This document shows, piece after piece, positions 17,839 to 25,702 of a DNA stretch of 64,000 nucleotides (position 1 is the stretch's first letter; each line of letters opens with the position of its first letter). The stretch comes from Caulobacter hibisci (GTDB taxonomy: Bacteria > Pseudomonadota > Alphaproteobacteria > Caulobacterales > Caulobacteraceae), in assembly GCF_016135805.1 (NCBI RefSeq), contig NZ_JADWOX010000005.1, forward strand, positions 1 to 64,000, given 5' to 3'. The notes beneath the pieces are model-generated. The model worked only from the letters and a program-made list of their open reading frames with translations. It was not told where the DNA came from and did not search any database. The position numbers and the translations under genes are program-made.

Positions 17839-17853
17839 TTAACGGAGACTTAC
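17839..17853. promoter_or_regulatory. Candidate CtrA box upstream of flagellin
   Basis: TTAA-CGGAGAC-TTAC matches the CtrA consensus TTAA-N7-TTAAC at seven of eight core positions; read on the other strand the second half is a perfect TTAAC. It lies about 125 bp before the flagellin start in a 314 bp gap (17664-17977) that holds no other gene I can support. CtrA control of flagellar genes is well known in Caulobacter, but the binding here is inference. Confidence 0.45.
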
Positions 17854-17915
17854 CACTAAGCTCTCGGTAACCGCGACATTTTCACTCAATGCTAAGAAGA
17901 TTGCGAAATATTGCA

Positions 17916-17934
17916 GGAGGGCAAAAAGCCCTCC
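17916..17934 (+). promoter_or_regulatory. Stem-loop in the flagellin 5' leader
   Basis: GGAGGGC-AAAAA-GCCCTCC is a perfect 7-bp stem with an A5 loop, 43 bp before the flagellin ATG. It sequesters a GGAGG sequence. A weaker stem (ATGTCA-AAA-TGACGT, one G-U pair) follows at about 17936-17950. No T tract follows, so this is not a terminator. Flagellin leaders in Caulobacter are targets of post-transcriptional control (FlbT on fljK), so a regulatory role is plausible. Confidence 0.5.
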
Positions 17935-17977
17935 GATGTCAAAATGACGTCGGACACCTCAAGAAGGAGTCTTCGTT

Positions 17978-18799
17978 ATGGCGCTGAACAGCGTGAACAC
18001 GAACTCGGGGGCGATGATCGCCCTGCAAAACCTGAACTCGACCAACAGCGACCTGCAGATCACCCAGCAGCGCATCAACACCGGCAAGAAGATCGGTAGC
18101 GCCAAGGACAACGGCGCCATCTGGGCCACCGCCAAGAACCAGTCGGCCACCGCCTCCTCGATCAACGCCGTGAAGGACTCGCTGCAACGCGGCCAGTCCA
18201 CCATCGACGTCGCCCTGGCCGCCGGCGACACCGTCACCGACCTGCTGGGCAAGATGAAGGAAAAGGCCCTGGCCGCTTCCGACACCTCGCTGAACACCGC
18301 TTCGTTCAACGCCCTGAAGTCGGACTTCAACTCGCTGCGCGACCAGATCACCAAGGCCGTCAGCAACGCCAAGTTCAACGGCGCGAGCATCATCGACGGC
18401 AAGACCACCAAGCTGACCTACCTGGCCAACTCGGACGGTTCGGGCATCACGGTGAACTCCAAGACCCTGTCGCTGGCCGGCATCGGCCTCAGCGCCGGCA
18501 CGTCGTTCACCGACGCCGCCGCGGCCAAGACGATGATCTCGACCATCGACACGGCCCTGCAAACGGCGACCAACAAGCTGGCTTCGCTGGGCACCAGCTC
18601 GACCGGCCTGGACACCCACCTGACCTTCGTCGGCAAGCTGCAAGACAGCCTCGACGCCGGCGTGGGCAACCTGGTCGACGCCGACCTGGCCAAGGAAAGC
18701 GCCAAGCTCCAAGCCCTGCAGACCAAGCAGCAGCTGGGCATCCAGGCGCTGTCTATCGCCAACCAGTCGTCGAGCTCGATCCTGAGCCTGTTCCGCTAA
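17978..18799 (+). CDS. Flagellin (FljK/FljM type)
   Basis: A 273 aa flagellin, length typical of Caulobacter filament proteins. The N-terminal D0/D1 helix ([20 protein letters not shown] ... [16 protein letters not shown]) and the C-terminal helix ([20 protein letters not shown], ending [10 protein letters not shown]) are both complete. The central region is short. AGGAG lies nine bases before the ATG. It is a lone copy: no flaF, flbT, hook or second flagellin gene lies beside it, unlike the clustered flagellin genes of C. crescentus. Which of the paralogues it corresponds to cannot be decided from this window. Export is through the flagellar type III apparatus. Confidence 0.93.
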   Translation: MALNSVNTNSGAMIALQNLNSTNSDLQITQQRINTGKKIGSAKDNGAIWATAKNQSATASSINAVKDSLQRGQSTIDVALAAGDTVTDLLGKMKEKALAASDTSLNTASFNALKSDFNSLRDQITKAVSNAKFNGASIIDGKTTKLTYLANSDGSGITVNSKTLSLAGIGLSAGTSFTDAAAAKTMISTIDTALQTATNKLASLGTSSTGLDTHLTFVGKLQDSLDAGVGNLVDADLAKESAKLQALQTKQQLGIQALSIANQSSSSILSLFR

Positions 18800-18846
18800 G
18801 CGGAACCTGGCAGCGCGGCCCACCGCGCCCCGACGACCAAGACTAT

Positions 18847-18875
18847 GGGGGCGGGCCGCAAGGTTCGCCCTTTTT
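18847..18875 (+). terminator. Rho-independent terminator of flagellin
   Basis: GGGCGGG...TTCGCCC stem (with two G-U pairs) followed directly by TTTTT at 18871-18875, about 50 bp after the flagellin stop codon. Confidence 0.75.
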
Positions 18876-18883
18876 CTTGAGCC

Positions 18884-19447
18884 CTAGCGAACGGGCGCCG
18901 GCGTCAGCGCCTTGCCCATCCGCACCAGCGGCACGTCGTAGCCCTTGGAGGTCGGCGCGGTGAACGGTTCGATCGCCTCATAGCCGCAGGCCTCATACAG
19001 CGGCACGCCGCCCATGGTCGCCGCCATCTCGGCCCGCGAGAACCCCTCCCCCGCCGCCGCCTGTTCGCAGGCCGCCAGGATCATCCGGCCCACGCCCTTC
19101 CGGGTGTGGTCGGGGTGGGTGTACATCGCCCGCACCCGGGCCGCGTCGCGGACCGGATCCAGCATGGCCGCATCGCGCCCGGCCGAATGGTCGCCGCCGA
19201 ACAGGGTCGCCCGCCGGCTCCAGCCGCCGCAGCCGGCGATCGCCTCGCCGTCCTGAACGACGAAATAGGTGCCGTCGGCGATCAGCTGGCTGTCCAGACC
19301 CATGACCTCGAACGACGCCGCCACGCCCTCGGGCGGCAGGAACGGCGTCAGCAGCTCGGCGATCGCGGCGTTCATCAGGGCCGTCAGGGCCGGAACGTCT
19401 TCAGGCTTGGCGAGGCGGAGGGTGAGGCGGGTCATGTCCTCCGACAT
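18884..19447 (-). CDS. GNAT-family N-acetyltransferase
   Basis: A 187 aa acetyltransferase. The core contains RVRAMYTHPDHTRKGVGRMI, the acetyl-CoA pyrophosphate loop (R/Q-x-x-G-x-G/A) seen as RKGVGR, and the later strand GGVPLYEACGYEAIEPF typical of GNAT motif B. The substrate is unknown. The start could be the ATG at 19447 (MSEDMTRL) or the internal ATG at 19435; GGAGG lies too close to the second for good spacing, so the longer form is kept. It is divergent from the small RNA candidate. Confidence 0.85.
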   Translation of the reverse strand: MSEDMTRLTLRLAKPEDVPALTALMNAAIAELLTPFLPPEGVAASFEVMGLDSQLIADGTYFVVQDGEAIAGCGGWSRRATLFGGDHSAGRDAAMLDPVRDAARVRAMYTHPDHTRKGVGRMILAACEQAAAGEGFSRAEMAATMGGVPLYEACGYEAIEPFTAPTSKGYDVPLVRMGKALTPAPVR

Positions 19448-19505
19448 AGTCGCCCGACGGCTCGGCGCAAAGCGCCCGAGGCAAGCCCGGCAAAGGCCCC
19501 ACGCC

Positions 19506-19528
19506 TTTCCGAAAACTTTTTTCGGAAA
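19506..19528. promoter_or_regulatory. 10-bp inverted repeat between GNAT gene and small RNA
   Basis: TTTCCGAAAA-CTT-TTTTCGGAAA, a perfect inverted repeat with a 3-base spacer, about 60 bp upstream of the GNAT start and just upstream of the small RNA promoter. It could be an operator, or a bidirectional transcriptional boundary. The loop of three bases is short for a terminator. Confidence 0.35.
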
Positions 19529-19535
19529 AAGCTAA

Positions 19536-19549
19536 TGACAACGTTGTCA
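19536..19549. promoter_or_regulatory. Perfect 14-bp palindrome with CG centre (LacI-family-like operator)
   Basis: TGACAACGTTGTCA is fully self-complementary. Palindromes of this length with a central CG are typical of LacI/GalR-family operators. Its right half is the -35 element (TTGTCA) of the promoter at 19544-19572, so a bound repressor would block that promoter. No LacI-type gene is in the window. Confidence 0.55.
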
Positions 19550-19572
19550 CGGCAAGCAAGAGCGGCTATACA
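19544..19572 (+). promoter_or_regulatory. Sigma-70-type promoter of the small RNA
   Basis: TTGTCA (-35, five of six consensus bases), a spacer of exactly 17 bases, then TATACA (-10, four of six). The next open reading frame on this strand is far away, and a hairpin and terminator begin about ten bases downstream, so it serves a short transcript. Confidence 0.6.
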
Positions 19573-19578
19573 GGATTT

Positions 19579-19645
19579 GCCCTTCCTAGGGCGTTTCCTC
19601 CCAATGACTCGGCCGCCTTCTTCTCCTGGAGGGCGGCTTTTCTTT
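19579..19645 (+). ncRNA. Candidate trans-acting small RNA with CU-rich anti-Shine-Dalgarno loops
   Basis: From the promoter, transcription should start near 19578-19580. The roughly 67-nt product would contain a first hairpin GCCCT-UCCU-AGGGC (19579-19592), a single-stranded GUUUCCUCCCAAUGACUC linker, and a terminator hairpin GCCGCC...GGCGGC whose loop contains UUCUCCU. The UCCU, CCUCC and CUCCU segments are all complementary to a GGAGG ribosome binding site. This layout resembles the CCUCC-loop small RNAs known from alphaproteobacteria (for example Rhodobacter CcsR-type 'cuckoo' RNAs). No start codon with a plausible ORF lies inside. I recognise no named family with certainty. Confidence 0.6.
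19611..19645 (+). terminator. Rho-independent terminator of the small RNA
   Basis: GCCGCC (19612-19617) pairs with GGCGGC (19632-19637), followed by TTTTCTTTT. The GC-rich stem and broken U tract are strong. There is no protein-coding gene on the plus strand between the flagellin terminator and this site. Confidence 0.75.
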
Positions 19646-19658
19646 TGGGCGAAGGGTT

Positions 19659-20045
19659 TCAGGCGGTCTTGATCCGGCCGTCCTCGACCCGCACGGGCCA
19701 AGGCGTCAGCCGAGCGCCAGCGCAGGGGCCGCCAAGGCAGGCGCCGTCCTCGATCGAAAACACCGCCCCATGCCAGGAGCAGGCGATCATGCCGCCGTCG
19801 GGGGTCAGGTACTGGTCCAGCGCCTGGGCCAGCGGCAGGCCGGCGTGCGGGCAGCGGTCGACATAGCCGAACACCGCCTCGCGCCGCCGCACCACGAAGC
19901 CGTGGAAGCGGTTGGTGCCGATCTGCAGCACGTAGTTGCGGGCCGCCCCGTCGGCGATCAGGTCGAGCGGACCGAGATTGACCCCGGCCGGCGTCGACCA
20001 GACCCTTCCGCCATGCTCGACCTGTGAGGCGACCTCTTCGCTCAA
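19659..20045 (-). CDS. Rieske [2Fe-2S] domain protein
   Basis: A 128 aa single-domain Rieske protein. The iron-sulfur ligands are in CPHAGLPL and, further on, CSWHGAVF, the C-x-H ... C-x2-H pattern of Rieske ferredoxins and oxygenase N-domains. No signal peptide. It starts with an ATG overlapping the stop of the fumarylacetoacetase-family gene (ATGA), so it is the last member of the tyrosine-degradation operon. It could be a small ferredoxin for an oxygenase, but neither HppD nor HmgA needs one, so its job there is unclear. Confidence 0.85.
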   Translation of the reverse strand: MSEEVASQVEHGGRVWSTPAGVNLGPLDLIADGAARNYVLQIGTNRFHGFVVRRREAVFGYVDRCPHAGLPLAQALDQYLTPDGGMIACSWHGAVFSIEDGACLGGPCAGARLTPWPVRVEDGRIKTA

Positions 20046-21046
20046 ACCCGCTCGACCTGCTGCTCGATGGCGCCGAAGATCGTGTGGCCCTTGGCGTCCT
20101 TCATCTCGATGCGGACGGTGTCGTCGCCCAGCAGGAACGGCGTCTTGGCCGAGCCGTGCAGAATGGTCTCGACCGTGCGCAGTTCGGCCAGGCAGGAGTA
20201 GCCAAGACCGCCCTCGGCGATCGGCTTGCCCGGGCCGCCGTCTTCGCCGCGGTTGGAAACCGTGCCCGAGCCCACGATGGTGCCGGCGCTCAGCGCCCGG
20301 GTCTTGGCCGCGTGGGCCACCAGGGTCCCGAAGTCGAAGGTCATGTCGACGCCGGCGTCGGCCGCGCCGAAATCCTTGCCGTTCAGCTCGACCAGCAGCG
20401 CGCCCGACAGCTTGCCGTCGCTCCAGCCCGGCAGGGCGTCAGGGCTGACCGCCACCGGCGAGAAGGCGCTGGCCGGTTTGGATTGCACGAAGCCGAAACC
20501 CTTGCCGAGCTCGGCCGGGATCAGGTTGCGCAGGGAGACGTCGTTGCACAGCATCACCAGCCGAATGGCCGCCAGGGCCTCTTCGCGGCTGGAGCCCAGC
20601 GGCACGTCGCCGACGATGACGGCGATCTCGCCCTCCAGGTCGCAGCCCCAGGCCGCGTCGGCCAGCGGAATGGTGTCGCGGGGGCTGAGGAACCCATCCG
20701 ACGCGCCCTGGTACATCAAGGGATCGGTCCAGAAGCTCTCGGGCATCTCGGCCCCGCGCGCCTGGCGCACCAGCTGCACGTGATTGACGTAGGCGCTGCC
20801 GTCCAGCCACTGGTAGGCGCGCGGCAAGGGGCTGAGCGCATGGTGCTCGTGGAAGCGGTCCTTGGGCACGCCGCCGTGCTCCAGGCTCTCGGCCAGCCCG
20901 CGCAGCAGCGGCTCGCAGCGTTCCCAGTCGTCGAGCGCGGCCTGCAGCGTCGGCGCGATCGTCCCGGCGTCGGTGCACCAGGCGACGTCGTTCGACACCA
21001 CGACCAGCCGGCCGTCGCGGCCGCCCTTCAGAGACGCGAGCTTCAT
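20042..21046 (-). CDS. Fumarylacetoacetate hydrolase family protein
   Basis: A 334 aa hydrolase. The metal-binding core contains [33 protein letters not shown] and [17 protein letters not shown], the acidic and lysine residues of the FAH fold. Its place directly after hmgA (25 bp gap) shows the role: cleavage of fumarylacetoacetate to fumarate and acetoacetate, the last step of homogentisate breakdown. The ATG at 21046 ([18 protein letters not shown]) has AGAGGAAG just upstream. No maleylacetoacetate isomerase gene is adjacent, so isomerisation must be done elsewhere or be bypassed. Confidence 0.88.
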   Translation of the reverse strand: MKLASLKGGRDGRLVVVSNDVAWCTDAGTIAPTLQAALDDWERCEPLLRGLAESLEHGGVPKDRFHEHHALSPLPRAYQWLDGSAYVNHVQLVRQARGAEMPESFWTDPLMYQGASDGFLSPRDTIPLADAAWGCDLEGEIAVIVGDVPLGSSREEALAAIRLVMLCNDVSLRNLIPAELGKGFGFVQSKPASAFSPVAVSPDALPGWSDGKLSGALLVELNGKDFGAADAGVDMTFDFGTLVAHAAKTRALSAGTIVGSGTVSNRGEDGGPGKPIAEGGLGYSCLAELRTVETILHGSAKTPFLLGDDTVRIEMKDAKGHTIFGAIEQQVERV

Positions 21047-21071
21047 TCGGCGCTTCCTCTCATTGTTCTGG

Positions 21072-22349
21072 TTACGGCAGGCGGGCCTTGGGGAACCCGT
21101 CCCAGCACGCGTCATAGTCGGCCTGAAGCGCGCGATGCTCCAGCGCGAACTTCGTCGGCGCGATCACCCAGCGGCTCTCGAACATGAAGGCCAGGGTGTT
21201 TTCGATCTTGTGCGGGCCAAGATCGGCGTCGGTGGCCTTGCGATGGCTGGCCACGTCGGGACCGTGGTCGCTCATGCAGTTGTGCAGGGAGGCGCCGCCG
21301 GGGGCGAAACCGCCTTCCTTGGCGTCGTAGGCGCCGTGCACCAGGCCCATGAACTCGCTCATCACGTTGCGGTGGAACCAGGGTGGGCGGAAGGTGTGCT
21401 CGGCCACCATCCAGCGCGGCGGAAAGATCACGAAGTCGACATTGGCCGTGCCCGGCGTGTCGCTGGGCGAGGTCAGCACCGTGAAGATCGACGGGTCGGG
21501 GTGGTCGTAGCTGACCGTGTTGATCGTGTTGAACCGCGCCAGGTCGTAGCGATACGGCGCGAGATTGCCGTGCCAGGCGACCACATCGAGCGGGCTGTGG
21601 TCCCATTCGGCCGCCCACAGCGATCCCTGGAACTTCTGGATCACCAGGGTCGACGCATCGACGTCCTCGAAGGCCGCGACGGGCGTTTCGAAGTCGCGCG
21701 GATTGGCCAGGCCGTTTGAGCCGATCGGCCCCAGCTCCGGCAGGCGCAGGGCCGCGCCGTAGTTCTCGCAGACATAGCCGCGCGAGGGCCCATCCACCTC
21801 GACCCGGAAGCGCACGCCGCGCGGGATCACCGCGATGTGGCCGGGGCCGGCCTTCAGGCGCCCCATCTCGGTGACCAGGGTCAGCACGCCCTGCTGCGGC
21901 ACGATCAGCAACTCGCCGTCGGCGTCGTAGAACACCCGGTTCGTCATCGAGGCGTTGGCGAGATAGAGGTGCACCCCCATGCCGGCCTGAGCCGCCACGT
22001 CGCCGTTGCCGGCCAGGGTGACCAGGCCGTCGACGAAGTCGGTCGGCACGGCGGGGATCTCGATCGGGTCCCAGCGCAGGCGGTTGGGCGTGACGGGCGC
22101 ATCGAAGACGCTGGTCAGACGCGGCTGGACGTAGGGCTTGTAGGCGCCGTGCCCGGCGCTGGGCCGCAGGCGGTAGAGCCAGCTTCGGCGGTTCTCGTGC
22201 CGGGGCGCGGTGAAGGCCGTGCCGGAGATCTGCTCGGCATAGAGGCCGAACGGCACGTGCTGCGGCGAGTTCTGCCCCACCGGCAGGGCGCCGGCCACAG
22301 CCTCGGTGGCGAAGTGAGCGCCGAAGCCGGTCTGGTAGCGGAGGTCCAT
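21072..22349 (-). CDS. hmgA: Homogentisate 1,2-dioxygenase
   Basis: A 425 aa dioxygenase starting [20 protein letters not shown], the conserved HGD N-terminus. Iron ligands lie in [31 protein letters not shown] (histidine, histidine, glutamate) and in [12 protein letters not shown]. It opens the ring of homogentisate to maleylacetoacetate in the cytoplasm. It sits between hppD and the fumarylacetoacetase gene, with a family C repeat between it and hppD. Confidence 0.95.
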   Translation of the reverse strand: MDLRYQTGFGAHFATEAVAGALPVGQNSPQHVPFGLYAEQISGTAFTAPRHENRRSWLYRLRPSAGHGAYKPYVQPRLTSVFDAPVTPNRLRWDPIEIPAVPTDFVDGLVTLAGNGDVAAQAGMGVHLYLANASMTNRVFYDADGELLIVPQQGVLTLVTEMGRLKAGPGHIAVIPRGVRFRVEVDGPSRGYVCENYGAALRLPELGPIGSNGLANPRDFETPVAAFEDVDASTLVIQKFQGSLWAAEWDHSPLDVVAWHGNLAPYRYDLARFNTINTVSYDHPDPSIFTVLTSPSDTPGTANVDFVIFPPRWMVAEHTFRPPWFHRNVMSEFMGLVHGAYDAKEGGFAPGGASLHNCMSDHGPDVASHRKATDADLGPHKIENTLAFMFESRWVIAPTKFALEHRALQADYDACWDGFPKARLP

Positions 22350-22384
22350 GGTTGGGTCCTTGGATCGTTCAACGCGGAGCGACC

Positions 22385-22470
22385 GTCCTCGCCCTTCGAC
22401 GAGCTCAGGGTGAGGACGAATGCTAGTCTCGCAGTAAACACCTCATCCTGAGCTTGTTGAAGGAGAGGTG
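22385..22470. repeat. Palindromic intergenic element, family C copy 1
   Basis: The left arm is TCGCCCTTCGACGAGCTCAG followed by GGTGAGGAC. The right arm is CACCTCATCCTGAGCTTGTTGAAGGAGAGGTG. It lies inside the tyrosine operon between hppD and hmgA. A second copy is at 32006-32096. Confidence 0.8.
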
Positions 22471-22477
22471 TGGCCCC

Positions 22478-23539
22478 TCAGGCCTCGACCGTGATCACGC
22501 CCCGGCGGATCTGGTCCAGCTCGATGCTTTCGAACAGGGCCTGGAAGTTGCCGTTGCCGAAGCCCTCGTTGCCCTTGCGCTGGATGATCTCGAAGAAGAT
22601 CGGCCCGAACAGGTTCTCGGTGAAGATCTGCAGCAGCAGGCCCTCGTCGCCGACATTGCCGTCCAGCAGGATGCGGTTCTTCTTCAGGCGCTCCAGGTCC
22701 TCGCCATGGCCCGGCACGCGCTTGTCGACCAGCTCGTAATAGGTCTCGATGGTGTCCTGCAGCTTGACGCCCCGGGCGCGCAGCTTCTCGACGGTGTCGT
22801 AGATGTCGGGCGTGGTCAGGGCCAGATGCTGGATGCCCTCGCCATTGTACTGGCGGATGAACTCCTCGATCTGGCTCTTGTCGTCCTGGCTCTCGTTCAG
22901 CGGGATGCGGATGGCCTTGTCGGGCGCGATCATCGCCTGGCTGAACAGGCCCGTGGCCTGGCCCTTGATGTCGAAGTACTTCTGCTCCTCGAAGCCGAAG
23001 ACCTGATTGTAGAAGGTCGACCAGGTGCGCATCTGGCCGCGCTTGACGTTGTGAGTCAGGTGGTCGAGCAGATCCAGGCCCACCGAATTGGCCGCCTCAG
23101 CCTCGGCCGCGCCGGGAACGGGCGTCCAGCCGTCGTAGATCGAGCCCTCGCCTTCGACGAGATAGAGCAAGCTGCCGCCGATGCCCTCCAACACCTTGGC
23201 GCCGTCGCCCAGCACCGAACGGCTGGCGTCGGCGGCCTTGGCGCCGCGCTTCAAAGCGTCAGCGAAGGCTTGGCTTGCGTCGTCGACGCGGAAGGCCATA
23301 CCGTTGGCCGACGGGCCGTGCTGGCTACGGAAATCGGCGACCTGGCCGGCCGTATCCTCGTTGACCAGCAGGTTGATGCGGCCCTGCTTGTAGCGGGTCA
23401 CGGCCTTGGTCGGATGGGTGCTGGCGGGCACGAAGCCCAGCTGCTCGATGATCGCCTTCATCGCCGCTGGATCGGGGCTGGTGAATTCGACGAACTCGAA
23501 ACCGTTGAGGCCGAGGGGGTTGTCGGACGTGACGGGCAT
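22478..23539 (-). CDS. hppD: 4-hydroxyphenylpyruvate dioxygenase
   Basis: A 353 aa dioxygenase with two vicinal-oxygen-chelate halves. The C-terminal half has iron ligands in DHLTHNVKRGQM (His), GIQHLALTTPDI (His) and FGPIFFEIIQRKGNEGFGNGNF (Glu). It converts 4-hydroxyphenylpyruvate to homogentisate. The gene lies 30 bp after the aminotransferase gene and before hmgA, completing the path from tyrosine. Confidence 0.95.
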   Translation of the reverse strand: MPVTSDNPLGLNGFEFVEFTSPDPAAMKAIIEQLGFVPASTHPTKAVTRYKQGRINLLVNEDTAGQVADFRSQHGPSANGMAFRVDDASQAFADALKRGAKAADASRSVLGDGAKVLEGIGGSLLYLVEGEGSIYDGWTPVPGAAEAEAANSVGLDLLDHLTHNVKRGQMRTWSTFYNQVFGFEEQKYFDIKGQATGLFSQAMIAPDKAIRIPLNESQDDKSQIEEFIRQYNGEGIQHLALTTPDIYDTVEKLRARGVKLQDTIETYYELVDKRVPGHGEDLERLKKNRILLDGNVGDEGLLLQIFTENLFGPIFFEIIQRKGNEGFGNGNFQALFESIELDQIRRGVITVEA

Positions 23540-23569
23540 GCGGGCCTCCCTAAGGCTCGTGATGTTTTC

Positions 23570-24685
23570 TTACGGGACCAGCGCGGCCGGGAGGCCGGCG
23601 ATCAGGCGGTCGTTGTCGGCCGGCCGGCCGACGGTGATGCGCACCCAGCCGCCCTTTACGGGCGTCGGACGGACGATGAGCCCCTCGTGCAACAAACGCA
23701 TGGCAGTCGCTTCCGGCCCGGCCGGGGTGCGCAGGAAGACGAAATTGGCCTCCGAGCGGGTGTATTCGACGCCCATCTCGTCCAGCGCCGCCTCGACGCG
23801 GACGCGCTCGGACAGGGTCAGGGCCACGGTCGAGGCCAGGTGCTCGCGGTCATCCCAGGCGGCCAGGGCGGCGGCCTGGCTGACGGCGGTGACGTTGAAC
23901 GGCGGGCGCAGGCGGTCGAGATAGGCGATCAGGTCTTCGCTCGAGGCGATCCCGTAGCCCACCCGCATGCCGGCCAAGCCATAGGCCTTGGAGAAGGTGC
24001 GCGCGGCGATCCACGGGCCGCCCCAGGCCTCCAGCACGGCCAGCATGTCGTAGGCCTCGAAATATTCGCGATAGGCCTCGTCGACGAACACCAGGGTGGT
24101 CTTGGGCGTGGCGGCCAGCACCGTCTCGACGGCTTCCTTCGACAGGGCGTTGCCGGTCGGGTTGTTGGGCGTGCAGAGGATCAGCAGCTTGGGCCCCTTG
24201 GCGGCCGCGGCGGCCACGGCCGGGACGTCGAGGTCGAAATTGGCCAGGCGCGGCACGTCGACGATGGTCGCCTCGACGCAGCGGGCGAAGATGTCGTAGG
24301 CCGGGAAGGTCGGCGACGAGAGCAGGATCTCGTCGCCCGGCGCCAGCACGGCGCGGAACACGTAGTCGATCAGGGCCTCGGAGCCCGGCGACACCACGAT
24401 CCGCTCCGAGGAAACGCCGAGGCGCTGGCCGATGGCCGCGCGCAGGGTCTCGCAATAGGGGTCGGGATAGATCTGCGGCTCGGCCACGGCGGCCATCACA
24501 GCGGCGGCGACCCTGGGGCTGGCCCCCAGCAGGTTCTCGTTGCTGGCCAGCTTGGCGAAGTCCGACAGGCCCGTGCGACGACCGGCCTCGGCCAGGGTCA
24601 TGCCGGCCTTGTAGGCCACGACGCCGTCGAGGGCGGCGCGCATCGGCGTGGCTGCGGCTTTGGGCTTGCGATCGAGAACCAGCAT
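23570..24685 (-). CDS. HisC-like (aromatic) aminotransferase, PLP-dependent
   Basis: A 371 aa class I/II aminotransferase of the HisC-like group. It has KLASNENLLGASPRVAAAV near residue 45, the PLP-phosphate region PGSEALIDYVFRA, the TPNNPTGNALS motif near 165, and the PLP lysine in ARTFSKAYGLAGMRVGYG near 230. The family includes histidinol-phosphate and aromatic aminotransferases. Position at the head of an hppD-hmgA-fah operon strongly suggests it is the tyrosine aminotransferase that makes 4-hydroxyphenylpyruvate. The histidine operon is not nearby. Confidence 0.85.
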   Translation of the reverse strand: MLVLDRKPKAAATPMRAALDGVVAYKAGMTLAEAGRRTGLSDFAKLASNENLLGASPRVAAAVMAAVAEPQIYPDPYCETLRAAIGQRLGVSSERIVVSPGSEALIDYVFRAVLAPGDEILLSSPTFPAYDIFARCVEATIVDVPRLANFDLDVPAVAAAAAKGPKLLILCTPNNPTGNALSKEAVETVLAATPKTTLVFVDEAYREYFEAYDMLAVLEAWGGPWIAARTFSKAYGLAGMRVGYGIASSEDLIAYLDRLRPPFNVTAVSQAAALAAWDDREHLASTVALTLSERVRVEAALDEMGVEYTRSEANFVFLRTPAGPEATAMRLLHEGLIVRPTPVKGGWVRITVGRPADNDRLIAGLPAALVP

Positions 24686-24724
24686 GACGGCCGCTCCGGG
24701 AGTCGGGGATACGGACGTCAGGAT

Positions 24725-24793
24725 AGGTCAGGCACGGAGACGCGTTGTGGCGATGATGACCTGGAGAGAAGCTGAATGGGTCATTTTATGACC
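24725..24793. promoter_or_regulatory. Repeated GGTCA/TGACC boxes before the tyrosine operon
   Basis: AGGTCA at 24725-24730, TGACC at 24757-24761 and a perfect inverted repeat GGTCAT-TTT-ATGACC at 24779-24793. Copies repeat at about 31-32 bp, that is three turns of DNA, so they face the same side of the helix. This is the layout expected for an Lrp/AsnC octamer. The adjacent Lrp/AsnC gene is the obvious candidate to bind here. Confidence 0.5.
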
Positions 24794-24805
24794 TAAAAAT
24801 CTCAC

Positions 24806-24972
24806 TGATCCCTCTCCCCTTGCGGGAGAGGGTGGCCCGCGAAGCGGGTCGGGTGAGGGGTCGCACGACCTGCAACGCCGCGAGGGCGGAACGACTGGGC
24901 GAAGTTGAGGGATTTGAGAGACCCCTCATCCGACGGCCTTCGGCCGCCACCTTCTCCCGCGAGGGGAGAAGG
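24806..24972. repeat. Palindromic intergenic element, family B copy 3
   Basis: It begins TGATCCCTCTCCCCTTGCGG, as at 5911, and ends CTTCTCCCGCGAGGGGAGAAGG. Inner arms GGTGAGGGGTCGC and GACCCCTCATCC are conserved. It separates the tyrosine operon from its regulator gene. Confidence 0.88.
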
Positions 24973-24977
24973 ACCCC

Positions 24978-25448
24978 CTACTCCAGATAATCCAGCGGCA
25001 GGGCCGTGGAGTCCTTGATCGTCTCCAGCACGAAGCTCGATTGGATGTCCTTCACGGCCGGCATCTTCAGCAGGCGCTTCATCGTGAACTCGGCATAGGC
25101 GTCGAGGCTGGGGGCGACCACCCGCAGCAGGTAGTCGTAGCTGCCGGTCATGGCGTGGCAGCCCACCACCAGCGGTTCGCGCAGGATCGCCTCCTTGAAG
25201 GCCTCGGCGGCCGCCTCGTTGTGGCGATCAACGGCGACCTCGACATAGGCCAGCAGGTCGAGCTTGGCTTTGCGACGATCCAGCACCGCCACATAGCCAC
25301 TGATCAGCCCTGCCGCCTCCAGTTGCTTGACCCGCCGCAGGCACGGGCTGGGCGACAGCCCGACGCGTTCGGCCAACTCGACGTTCGTGACCCCGCTATC
25401 GCGCTGCAGGACGTCGAGGATCTTCTTGTCGGTGCGAGTGAGCTTCAT
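24978..25448 (-). CDS. AsnC/Lrp-family transcriptional regulator
   Basis: A 156 aa regulator with an N-terminal helix-turn-helix (DSGVTNVELAERVGLSPSPC, then LRRVKQLEAAGLISGYVAVL) and a C-terminal RAM effector domain (VVGCHAMTGSYDYLLRVVAP). The same-strand tyrosine operon begins about 290 bp downstream, past a repeat element and a set of GGTCA boxes. I infer that it senses an aromatic or branched amino acid and controls that operon and possibly itself. Confidence 0.88.
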   Translation of the reverse strand: MKLTRTDKKILDVLQRDSGVTNVELAERVGLSPSPCLRRVKQLEAAGLISGYVAVLDRRKAKLDLLAYVEVAVDRHNEAAAEAFKEAILREPLVVGCHAMTGSYDYLLRVVAPSLDAYAEFTMKRLLKMPAVKDIQSSFVLETIKDSTALPLDYLE

Positions 25449-25498
25449 CGTGACCTGGAACGGCGCATCATTGGCACGATAGGTCTAGCGCCAAAGAT

Positions 25499-25610
25499 CC
25501 TCCCCCTGAAGGGGGAGGTGGCCCGAAGGGCCGGAGGGGGAAGTTGTCGCTGAGGCTCAGCAGTCACTTCCCCTCAGTCGCTCCGCGACAGCTCCCCCTT
25601 CAGGGGGAGC
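25499..25610. repeat. Palindromic intergenic element, family A variant
   Basis: The left arm is CCTCCCCCTGAAGGGGGAGG followed by TGGCCCGAAGGGCCGGAGGGGG. The right arm is TTCCCCTCAGTCGCTCCGCG and then CTCCCCCTTCAGGGGGAG. Same architecture as 61-190 but with different linker bases. Confidence 0.8.
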
Positions 25611-25622
25611 GTTTTACAAAGC

Positions 25623-25649
25623 AAAACGCCCGGGCCAGAGACCCGGGCG
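25623..25649 (-). terminator. Rho-independent terminator of ftsZ
   Basis: On the minus strand CGCCCGGG-TCTCTGG-CCCGGGCG is a perfect 8-bp stem followed by TTTTGC. It lies about 55 bp past the ftsZ stop codon. Confidence 0.88.
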
Positions 25650-25702
25650 CTTCGACTTACGCGGTACGCTTACTGTTACGCTTACTGGTACTAACTCGGT
25701 GT

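Noticed and set aside
17884-17905. Possible sigma-54 promoter (TGCTAA-N5-TTGC) upstream of the flagellin gene
   Set aside because: The -12 TTGC fits, but the -24 element lacks the invariant GG, so the match is not convincing.
22454-24775. Long plus-strand open frame opposite hppD and the aminotransferase gene
   Set aside because: Antisense shadow spanning two well-supported genes, with biased composition and no motif.
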